Source: Apostichopus californicus (taxonomy: Eukaryota > Echinodermata > Holothuroidea > Aspidochirotida > Stichopodidae). Taken from it: 64,000 nucleotides of DNA. Made by a program: the position numbers and the translations under genes. Each line of letters opens with the position of its first letter. Position 1 is the stretch's first letter. The DNA is taken from positions 37,529 through 101,528 of the forward strand of contig JAIPMN010001747.1 in NCBI GenBank assembly GCA_020650975.1, in the 5' to 3' direction. A model generated the notes under the pieces. It did not search any database. It saw nothing but the letters and a program-made list of their open reading frames with translations, and had not been told where the DNA came from. This document shows positions 42,401 through 54,400 of this stretch, piece by piece.

Positions 42401-45400
42401 TTATGGGTATTAAATACGGGTACATGGTTGTAAATGGACAGGGCCGAAGCACAGCTGAAGGGCTGGCAAGTGCACGATGTGTTATGAGGGAGCTATTCAT
42501 ATGTTTGCACTTGTTTGGTATACATGAGCAGTGGGGAGGAAACACAAAGCCTTTGTAACTATTTGATTGATGACAATTTAACTAGTTTCTTTCATTGTTC
42601 AATAGTGAGTGTGGCAAATGTAAGAAAGGTGGGTGGGGGGTGGAAGATGTCAGGAGAATTGACTACACCTTGTGTGGGAGAAGGGGGGGGGGGTGAATTA
42701 GCTACACTTTTTTTTGTTGATGGGGTTTAGCTTCTTGCTGGTGAATTGTCTTATTTTCTATGTTTTGTACTGTTTTTGATCTGGTTGCCTCCTACAGGTG
42801 CATGCAATTGACAAGGACTACGGAAGCAACGCCCTCGTCAGTTACACCTTCTCTGAAGGCACCAGTCTGGAAATAAAGGAATTATTTGACATCAACCGTC
42901 AAACAGGAGAGGTGTTCACTAAAAGAGACTTAACTGAACAAGGTAGGTTAAAATTTCCATACCTTGTTATTCCTCATTTTTCCTGAGGACTTTGTAGTTG
43001 ATTTTTCGTTCTGGTACTTTATATCATTCATCTGTATAAATGATTGTGATGAAATGGGGATGGCTGAAGAGGGGCATGGAAGGTGAGGGTGAGAGGAGAG
43101 GTGACAGTTGGGGTGGTGTTTGGATAAAAGGATTCTTGTGGATCACCCTGGCATTAACACACATTTGCACAAAACTGTCAACTTGTGCTCTAACCTTTAC
43201 CAAGTTTGTTCATTACACTATGTGTTCTAGAAGTTATCGGCAATCTACCGTTGCACTTGGTTTTTGTATCAGTGTTCGGCTTCAACTAAACTAGTTTATA
43301 TATTTGCTGGTTCATTCAAGTGTTTGATTGTTTTTATGAATATTCATATATATATATTGATCATGCAGAGACAGAACATCGTCGTTACTCATAGTTATTA
43401 AGTCATTGGCTTTTTGGGCTCTTGACAAGACATGGAAATAAGTTCATTCAGGAAAGTTGCAAGGTTTAGTTTACAGCCCCCTCCTCATCCTTGCTGCCAA
43501 AGAGCTCCTGAAATTTTCATTGTGATTCACTTTTTGTGCATATTTCTCTCAGCTTTCTTCGGCCAGTTCTTCCTGCAAGCTACCGACCATGGCTCACCCG
43601 AAATGACTGGGTTCGTTCCTGTCGAGGTCACAATTCTTCATTCGCAGCAGACCGTGCCGTCTTTTGATTCGACCACAAACTTGCAAAGTCTGACCATCTC
43701 CGAAGACACCGAGGTCGGAACTGTTTTGACCAGATTCCACATCAATGGAAATGCTACTAGTTTTGTGTATACCCTGGTACCAGGTAACACCGCCCACACA
43801 AACAGTCCGGTCAAGTTTAGCATCAGCCGGGAAGGGGAATTGTCCCTGACCAGTTCCTTGGATCATGAAATCACATCCTGGCTCAGTCTGACGGTCAAGG
43901 CGGTACCGATGTGGGACGACCCACCGGTGGTCTCGTTCCACCAGGTAGCGGTCACCATCTCCGACGTCAACGACAACCCTCCCGTATTCGAGGAACAGCA
44001 CTATCGGGTCAAAATTGAGGAGAATTGCATGATCGGGTCACAGGTCATCCAGGTGCAGGCATCCGACGCCGATACGGACGAGACGATCATGTACGAGATT
44101 GTGGATGACGATGGTGGACGTGTGACGGAGGCCTTCCAGATTCATCCTAACACGGGAGCGATTACCACCGTCGGACAGCTGGATAGAGAGACCATTGTCA
44201 GCTACACCATACAGGTACAGGCCACGGACGGTGCCGTAGGGGACGACATCAGGCACACCACCGTAACCCACGTGGAGGTCGGCATCGTAGACATCAACGA
44301 CTCCCCTCCGCATTTTATGAGGGCGGTATACAATGCAGCCGTCCGAGAGGATGCGGAGACGGGTACGGTAGTCACCACGGTGGAGGCCCACGACGGTGAC
44401 GTCGACCACAATGCCGATCTGACCTATTACATCATCAGTGGAGACCCCTGCGGTCACTTCCTCATGGACAGTCTGACCGGTGATATAGCAGTGACCAAGT
44501 TCTTAGACAGGGAGAGTCGAGATAGATTTGTGTTGAATGTCACGGCCTCCGACGGCGTCTTCACTCACAATACCAAAGTCATCATAGAGGTGGAGGATGT
44601 CAACACTCACGCACCCTCATTCCTCCAGGTAAGACAGCAACTTCTTCTATCGGTAACAATGAATCCCTGTACTCCCATTGCCAGAAATGGTCAAGGGTCA
44701 TGCTATGCTGCCTGGGGAACTGGAGGCACTATTTTACTTTTTCTTCCATGTGACACAAGCTTCAACCACAATGTGCAAATTGTGCAAATTCTGTCTCACT
44801 CCGCTTTTGACGAAGATCAGCCGATCATCCAGAGAAATGCATTAACTGGTATTAATCCTTATAAGATCTGTTACAACTTCAGTCAGTAGCCTCATAGCTG
44901 CTACTGATATGAACATAAGTCTAGGCTTACCCACATTTAGATATGACATATGTGCAAACAACTAATTTATTGTTTTGTTTATCTGTAACATTTCATAATT
45001 TTAACATCTAATTCTAATAGTCACTTAAAATAGATTGTGTTATTCTTCTCAAATTCATACCTCTTTGATCTTCATATTTTTGGGGACTTCTGCAGGTCAG
45101 TTACAAGAATGAAGTCATGGAGAACCAGGAGGAGGGTCTTGATATCCTGCAGGTCGAAGCAACTGACATCGATGTGGGCGAGAATGGTCTCATCACATAT
45201 TCGTTGCAGGGGGACGGGTCGGAAATGTTCCGTATCGACCCTCAGTCGGGTAGGTGGTAACAGTGTTCACACTGTCATTTAATTGTAAATGCTCTCTTCG
45301 TGAACATCTCTGAACGAGTTCTCCCATTCCAAGAACCGCAACGAAAACAATCATCTTCTTTTGATCAGCGCACGGACATCATAGTAAAAAAACATTGATA

Positions 45401-48400
45401 AACTGTTCGGCAGACATATCTTTGGAAGCCAATAAAATGACATGCTTGATTATCTAATTAACTAATTAATGTTCAAGGCATCCCATTCATCCACTCCTAT
45501 CTCTCTCTCCTTTTCTCATCTTGTCTCAACCTCTCCAAAAAACTACATCACTGTTTCTCCCTTTTTCAGGAATGCTTCAAACTTCTGTCCCTCTTGACTA
45601 CGAGTCGCGACGGTTTTATCATTTTGAGGTGCTCGCGAGTGACGGAGGTGGTCTCAGAGACGCAGCTCTGCTGTCTATCAGCGTGATGGACGAGAATGAC
45701 AACCCTCCCATGTTCACCCAGTCCACCTACAATGTCAGTGTCAGTGAGAATACCACCACTGGTTCCCTGTTGACGAGACTTCAAGCCGTGGATAGAGATT
45801 CAGGTATGGAAAGCCGACACGAACCTTACATGAACCTTACATGAACCTTACAGGAACCTTAACGATTGTGGAGTATCACAGTGTGTCGCTCATTTAACTC
45901 ACTCCCTTTATTCAGTTCATGAAAACACCTTCCGCCGTAATATGCCAATAATAATGTACGAAAGTTTTGTGGGTCTCTGAATGTTGACATGTTGGCGAAG
46001 TAACATACTTTTTGAAGGCTGTAAAGATCTCTTTTGCAACAAGTAACAATATCATGTTGTGGTCAAGTTTATATCTGTTGTGGCAAACCTTGCTGTGCAA
46101 AACACACAACCCGCTACTACCATCTTCTTGTTTCTCTAAGTTATACCATCTGGTTTTCTTTCGTCGTAGGCGCCTACAGACAGTTCGCATTCTCGTTTTT
46201 CGACTCCGAGGAAGACAGCTTCCTGATAGATCGCCAGTCAGGCATCGTCACCCTCAACGGAATCCTGGATCGGGAAGTACGCAGCGAGTACAACTTGACG
46301 GTGAAGGTCAGCGACGTCTCGCAGACGGGCGGTCACTTCACCCTCGGGAACCTGATCATAGACGTCCTGGACGAGAACGACAACGAACCCATGTTTGAAC
46401 ACGACTTGTACAACGCCACCATCGCAGAGAATGTGGAGGTTGAAACTGTGATCTTGACAGTGAGGGCGCTCTCTGCTGATGAAGGCCTTAACGCTCTGGT
46501 GACTTACACAATTGATAGCGGCAATGAACATGGCAAATTTGAAATCGATGGTACTACAGGTAAGTGCCTCAGGATCTGTTCAGTTTATATCGATTAGTCT
46601 TTTTTGTCAAATAGTGATAGTCTTTGCAGCCATTTTTCATTTTCAAAAAACCTACAAAACACTATTATTATGCATTGTGGTCTCTTCCATTAGATTACCA
46701 AATGAAAAGGGTAAAGTAGGTAGGTCCAAGTCAGGAGGGGGGGGGTGGGGGTGGGGTGGAGGTAGTGAGGAGGGCTTGCAGGAGATGTTGTGAATGAAGG
46801 GGCGAATCACTATCATTTTGCATGCTGCCTATCCCTAATGTGAAGGATTAAGTGGACATCTGCTTGGCCTTTTGAAGATGTAGAAGGGCAGCCCTGTTAT
46901 AATGTTAATGAAATTATAGCCTTCAAAGTGAAGCATCTTAAGACATAACAACATGGTTCATAACTCCTTGCAAATGCTGGAAGGTATCAATATAATATAT
47001 TTGGTTTTCTTCACCTCTGTTCTTGAACCAGGAGGAATAAGGGTCCGAGATGCTCTTGATTTTGAGAAGGAGCACGCCTACTATCTGACGGTGAAGGCTT
47101 CTGATGCTGGAGTGCGCCCTCTGTCTGACACGACGATGGTGAACATACAAGTGACAGACGTGAACGACAACTCTCCAGTCTTTAGCCAAGACATCTACAA
47201 CAGCGAGGTCATCGAGGCAGCCAGAGTTGGAGATAGTGTTGTTCAGGTGCGTAGTGGGTTCATACCTTGGGGGTAACAAGAAATGGGGGGGGAGTTGTGA
47301 GGAATGGGATTGCATCAGATTTGAAAATAAAACTGAAGTCATTTATTACTTAATGAAAAGCACTCTCAAAATTTTCTTGTACCTTGATTAATCTGCGAAC
47401 CGTCATTTGTGTTATTTGGTATGACAAGACCACCAAGATCCAAAATAGAAATAACTTGGTATTAACAAACACTCACTTTCTCTGCTTTCCAGGTGATGGC
47501 CTCAGACATCGACAGTGGTCCCCTCGGCGATGTTTCCTACACCATCGATCGAGGCGACCTCTTCAATCTCTTCACGATTGGTTCGAAAAATGGGCTGATC
47601 AGCTTGGCTGCTGAGCTGGACCGAGAACAGAGTTCCTCCTACTCCCTGGTGGTCAGAGCCAGCGACAGTGGTGAAGTGGCCCGCTCTCAGGAAGTCACCG
47701 TAAAGATATCTGTTCTAGATATCAACGACAATGCACCAAGATTCTCCAGCCACAATTACACCATCATCAGGAAGGTAAGCTCTCATCAGTAGACAGATAG
47801 TATTGAGAAGTAATTCCATCTGTCGTAGATCCTGATTGTGGTATTAATTATACACATATCGTGTAGTTTCTGGTAATGAAGACCTAAGGTTTCAGCATTA
47901 TCATGATCTTAATGAGAAGGCACATATTTTGTTGCGTTATTGATGCTCTCAATTGAATTTCATCTCGGTAAAAAATCCCAAAATCCTTCACTGATTCTGA
48001 AAAACTATAATATTTGTTTTTCTTTTCATTGTCAGGAGGATACACCGCTTCACACTCTGCTGTTACAGTTAAACGTTACCGATGCAGATAGTCCAGGAAA
48101 TGGACCACCTTTTACCTTCTCAATGGTGTCGGGTGATAGGTCTGGGTTCCACATCACCTACGATGGCGCCCTGACAAACACCATCGCCTTCAACCGCAAA
48201 GTCAAAGAGACTTACTCCCTCACCGTCATGGCTACAGATAGCGGAAAGCCAGCTCTATCTTCGCAGGTGTCCGTCACGATTATCGTCGTGGAGACCAAGA
48301 ACGCACCCGTCGTATCTTCGCCCCTTGTGGTCAACATCGTTTCGTACCAGAATGCCTTTCCTGGTGGATTCATCGCTAGAGTTACTGCCAGTGACTCCGA

Positions 48401-51400
48401 CCCATATGACGTCCTTGAATACTCGGTCATCACGGACACAAGCCAAGCTTTCCAGATCGAACGAGAGAGCGGTAAGATCATCGCGGATCCCGACCTGGAC
48501 GTTGGTTCGTACCCTCTCAACGTCAGCGTGAGCGACGGAGAATTCACCTCGTACGCCAGAGTAGACGTGGAGGTACAGGAGGTCACTCTAGACATGCTGG
48601 AGAATTCGGCCGTGATAAGATTTACCGAACTCGCCTCCGAAAGGTTCATCGCATTCGCAGAGATTTTCAAACACACCGTGGCTAACATTGTACGAGAACC
48701 AGAGTCTGAGAATGTTCACATTATCAGTATCCAGAGGTCAGAGGTCAACCCAGCCGACACGGATGTATTGTTTGCCGTCCAATCGGATCGCAACCACAGC
48801 TACTTGAAATCCAAGACTCTAGTCAAACGGATTAACGGGAGCACATCCAGCCTGGAGGAGCGCATGCTGGTCGCTGTCAAGTCTGTGTTCGGCGAGCCCT
48901 GTCTGACAGATGCTTGCCAGGCTGGTTTTAGATGTGAAGGGTCGTTCGTCTTGGATTACTCAGAAGTGGTAACCATAGCAACAGAGGCGGTTAGCTTCGT
49001 GTCAGCAAGGCACCGTGGCCATCATGAATGTGTCTGCAGTGATGATGGTGAGTTTAATCAGACCCTGGTTGTAAAGTAAGCAGGCTTTTTACTTGCCATC
49101 ATCTTTACTCCATTCGTGAATACTAGGATTAGATGGTCCAGTTTGCAATGTAGCGCCTCCTGAGTATATCCAAATAAAAACAAGGCCAACCAGCTGCTTA
49201 AAGTATGAAGAAGTGATCTGTTATCTATGTTAATGTTAATAGACATGGCCTGTAGAGTTGATATTGTTCAGTACACTGTAAATCTCCAAACATGGAGGTC
49301 AAATCAATGTTTTCACTTCAAACAATGAGACAAAGTCCAAATCTCTGCAATTTTCCGAATCCTTGGTAACTGGTTACTTCACGGTTGCTCACTTTTGTCA
49401 GTTGCCATCTTTTTTTCTTTTTTTGATTAGTGCCTCTCGGGAAAGTGTTGGTAAATTTAGCAACCAAACTCTCATTACATTAGTCACAAGCAGAGGTACA
49501 CTGAAGACAAAATTTAAGTTTTTTTATATTTCTTCCCGTTCCCAGCTACTTGTGGTATTATTCACACCACTACTTCTGCGACCCCACTAAACCCCTGCGA
49601 CAGCTCTCCTTGCAAGAACAACGAGCTCTGTGTCCCAACGGCCAAAGGAGGATACACCTGCACCTGTCTGGAAGAGAATGATCCTCTATGTGAAGGTAAT
49701 ATTATCGATTAATTATTCACTTTAAAGTAAGACAAACGTTTTAGCTACAAGAAGCTCATTTTAAACCCTTTTCATGTGATTTATTGTAGATCAACAACAG
49801 CTTGAATCAAGCCTTTTGTGTTTGTTTGATGATTATTCAGAGAATTCAAAGGCATGAGAGTAATATGTCACCCACCCCATTCCTGTTCCAGGGAAGGTCA
49901 CCCATTCATCATCACCGCACAGTAAAACCATGGTGACAAAGTTTTTATCAAAAATGTAGACAGAACACAACCACACTCAGTTTTCCAAAATGCGCAAAAA
50001 GTAACGTCAAATCCTCCAAGACACTAGACAGCAGGATTTGAACGGGTCAAGAGAATGTGCTTCCTTGTGGGTTTTGGATTTGTGGGGGACCTAATGCTTG
50101 TGGGGGGGAAAGGAGGGGGAGGGTACATTCTAACTACTACACCAAACCTTCACTACTGAATAACAACCTTTTTTTGTAGACTGGTGTAGACTGATAAAAT
50201 CATGCAGGCAGAGAATGTCTGCCAAGAGTTTACTCTTCATCGAATGTTATAAAACTTGTCAAAGGATGACATATTTCTGTGTTCTAACAATAGCAATGTA
50301 TTATGACAAACACCACACCACTTTCAATGTGACGAATCTAGCATAACATATTCAACATTTCGTGTCTGTTGGGAGTAAGTTTGTGTTTTATTTTGGCATG
50401 AATGTGATTTTGGTCAAAGATGTAAGGAAAGCAAAATTTTCCCGGTTCTCCATGTGTCAGTTCAGTTTCATTTGTGACAGGCCACAAAGTCATCGACTAA
50501 GAAGTCAACTTTGCCGCTGCTATCTTTGGTGCGTAAAATTTCAAAATATCCACCAAACTTGTTACTCGATTTAAAGAATGCAATTTGTTGCGAGGTTTCA
50601 TCAGACCAATGATGAATACTATTATAAATGGTTTTATTTTCTGCAACAGGAGCGTCCTACACCCCTCTCTTCTTCACCGGTGAGAGCTACGTGGCGATCA
50701 AAGATCCAGTACTGTCCACCACCTCGACACAGTTGTCGGCCGCCATCCACACCACGGCATCCAATGGCGTCATCATGTATGGCGATGGAGAATTTGACTT
50801 CAGCATTTTGGAGGTGAGGCAATAATGTGACAACAAAAAATGTTAGATTTGTCGAATATGTAATTCGGTTGTTCAATTAGGTGATTTGGTACAATTCGTC
50901 ATGGGGCATTAAGCGTCAATTATCGGTGACCTAAGAAATTAACCTAAAATTTGTTGTATTATGGTCTGTCTTGACACTTTCAATTTACAAGTATTAAAGG
51001 AAAGGATTTCTTCATTTAAAAAGATTTTTTAGGGATTTGGTAAAATATGATTTCTGTGGCTAATTTCATCATTGAGAACCCTTTCATTGACATTCATTAA
51101 CTAGTTTTCAAACTTATTACCTTTAATCGGTTGTACGAAGCAATCGACACTAACTAGAACAGTAATGTACTTAATAATAGAGTTGTAATTTGTAGTACTT
51201 TTACATTGGCAAACCTCTTTTGTAATCTTTGAGAAACATTCATTATCTGGATTTTTTTTTTTATCTTACAGATTGAAGAAGGTTACGTCTACTTCCACTT
51301 TGAATGCGGAAGTGGAGAGGCGCACATCAGACTAACACAGCAGAAGGTAGACGATGGCGATTGGCATCAAGTCGCCATTAAAAGACATGGCAACTCTGCC

Positions 51401-54400
51401 ACCATTACCCTGGACGGTCAGTATTCGTCCAGCGGTACTGCTCCGGGCTTTAACAGGGAACTGAATTTGAATACGCTGGTATTTGGTGGCAATGTCCCAG
51501 CCGGCGGACAGAGAAAACGCAGAGCGCCCACGGTCATAGATGGCTTCAGTGGATGCATGGGAGATGTAAACCTCAACGGTAAACCACTGAATCTGAAAGG
51601 GGATGGTACAGACGGACCAGAACTGATGGAGTGCCCATCCGTGTTCCGTCAAGCGTGCCAGGACAACCCCTGTCAGAACGGCGGTAGTTGTTTGGACCAT
51701 GGGTATCGCTACCAGTGTGTTTGCCCACCTGGCTTCACCGGACACCACTGTGAGCACCATCTGGGTCATTGCACCTCCAAACCGTGTGCCAACGGAGGCA
51801 CCTGTCACACCTTTGAGAACGAGTTCTGGTGCAGCTGTCCGACTCCCTTCTTCGGGAAGCTCTGCCTGGCAGAGAGCTGTGCGGATCGACCCTGTCAGAA
51901 CAAGGGTGACTGCATCGATTCATCGGTGGATGGTCTGTCTTGCAATTGCTCTGGGACTGGATTTGAAGGTATCTACTGCCAACAGCCTGCTACCAGCTGT
52001 GCTGCGAATCCCTGCCCCTCAGAGGAGGAGCACTGTAGAATGGACGCCAAGGGGAGCTTTGTCTGCTGTGGTCCTGGTGCCACGGACAGAACTTGCAACA
52101 GTGTCGGTTCCAGCGATCCCAACATGTCAGGATCTGCGACCGGCATCACTTTCATGGAGATTGGAATCATTGGCGGAATCTTCGTGGTGGTTCTCATCGT
52201 GGTGTTGATACTCCTCCTTGGAATTCGGAGACGCAGGAAGCGCCGCCAGAGGGCTCTTGAGACGAGACGCCGGGACGGAGACAGGTACCAGAGTGTTTAC
52301 GCCAATGATCCAGACGGCTACCAACCTAGCAGCAAACTGGAATACCCGATTCACGTACCACCGTTCCCTAGAGCCGCACCAGAAATACCCGAATATCCCA
52401 CCGGGTACACCCGTAGCACCAACACATCGATGAACGACCTTGGGTCGGACATCTCGGACCAATATAGAGGGCAGCAGATCAGCCACGCTCCCTCCCTTCC
52501 CCCGTTGCCTTCCCATTCGGCCTCGGATAACGAATCGATCACGAAACCAGCCTGGGATTTTGATACAACCAGTAACCAGGGGAGCTACATAGAAGGTAAG
52601 TGATGATGGTATATATGTCAACAGAATAATAGCATGATTAAACTTTTATTTTTCTGGAAGGGTGTCAGTCGAGTCATTTGTATAAGAATGGCACTCTGTT
52701 ATTAAGAAAGGATGAAATTCCTGTCAAGGACTGCTCTTAACTGTTGGATACATAAAGGAGGAGGGTCTGTCATACCACAAACAAACTGTTTTCACTTATT
52801 AGTGTCATAGTGATTAATTATTCATTAGAAATGTTCTCGTTTGTGAAGGATATGTGCGAAGGAGGATATTGGTTCTTCTGTCCATGGAGATTCATTTTCC
52901 CTTCGATGTTTATTGAATTTTTGCCTCGATGGTCGTAAAATGTACTTAACGTCTAAACGGTTTATCGTTGCTTCTTTGATTTACAGTGCGTGGCAGCAAC
53001 AAAAACCTCCCGATTGCACCCACCAAATTGCAACATTCTCAACCTTCCATCTTGACCATGGGTCACCACCAACATAACATACCCAAGGACGACCCTCCGG
53101 CATACACAGCACCTCGCCATCGGCCTGCTGGTGCTGACACGATATCAATGTCATCCATTAACACTGCCAACACTGAGAATGATACCGACACATTGAGAGG
53201 TAAGTAATCTTGCCTTTCCATATTTTCCTTTTTTTTTTTTGTGAGACCCTAATAAGCTAACTTTTTCCTCTACTTAATATTCATTGTGTCATCAAGTGAT
53301 TTGCATCATCTCCTTAAATGAAGCAGATGTGTTGCTTTTAAAAAAGTATGTGTGAATCGCAGCCTCAAAGAAGCTTTAATAGCGCAAAAAGGAAAATAAG
53401 ACACAAATAATCCTGCCCAAAGGAATGGTTACGTTTCCGGTTGTTAATACAACTTACTGCCATATAATGTATACGTACAGTCATGTCAAAGTTGGGGTGG
53501 GGGATTAATTGGTCTTGTCTTTAGTTTGTAGTCTGGGCACACCACCCTAGACTTTCATATCAATATTGATATTGCTTCCAAGAGGTCCCATTTTTCTTGT
53601 TAAAGAAAAGTAAAACCAATTCAAAGGCAATCTCGTCGTGAACTCCAAAGAACTCGGTCAGTAGCCTGTATGGCAGGATTATGGTTGCTATAGTTTTCAA
53701 GTGATGGAAGATATAAGAACCCTGTCCTTTCTAGGGTTCTCAGGAGACCCCATTGCCATCACTAATAATGGTAATCAGTTGTGGGGCCGTTTTGGAACTA
53801 TGTCGATATGTCTGGAGGTATGTCGATAAGGTATAAATTACAACCTTGTGCTATTGAACAGAATATGAAATTTTCTCAAAATTTTGTCAGAAATGTTAAT
53901 TAGGTTACTTTGTGTCAGTTTGTCTTTTGTTTGGTGATCAGGTATAGCAGAACTATGCACATGACTGTTTGCAACTGTACAGTAGCATAATATAAAATGC
54001 TGCTGTAGTCTTGCATGCTAGATATTTCTATAAAGGAACCAACCATTAGTGCAATTTACAAACTCCCCCCCCCCATCTTTTAATCCAGACATAATTCTCA
54101 TAATTTCTTAGATACATCAGTTTTGCATGATAAAATTCTTTTCATAATGATTTCCACACTTAGTGGCTTTTTAAGCAATTTTCTGCTCAATTGCATACTT
54201 TTCTGAAATAATTTGACATATGTTTATTTTATGGATGTTACCAAACTTCTTAATATTTGAACTTTTAATTGTCAGAGGCACACATTCAGTCATGTATTTA
54301 TCTTCAAAACTCTATATTATCTTCCAAAATTTTCAAAATATTATTTCATTCTGATTTCATCACAACATCTTTGATGAATTTTTTCCATTCATCACCCATG

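Larger units (their letters stand above)
38864..53200. other. Short FAT-like introns 6-22, grouped
   Basis: Introns lie at 38864-39330, 39509-39780, 40003-40540, 41174-41481, 41788-42178, 42394-42797, 42943-43552, 44629-45095, 45250-45569, 45804-46169, 46560-47031, 47247-47492, 47775-48035, 49048-49545, 49696-50649, 50814-51271 and 52596-52986. All are GT-AG and AT-rich. Visible contents: poly-G tracts near 42684 and 46736, a CATATG/TATGTA-rich stretch near 39670-39720, and four 11-bp GAACCTTACAT units at 45821-45862. No genes or RNAs recognised in them. Confidence 0.85.

Noticed and set aside
44629-44889. Open frame extending past the exon 13 donor
   Set aside because: It loses cadherin character immediately after GTAAGA. 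Joining to exon 14 restores a normal repeat.
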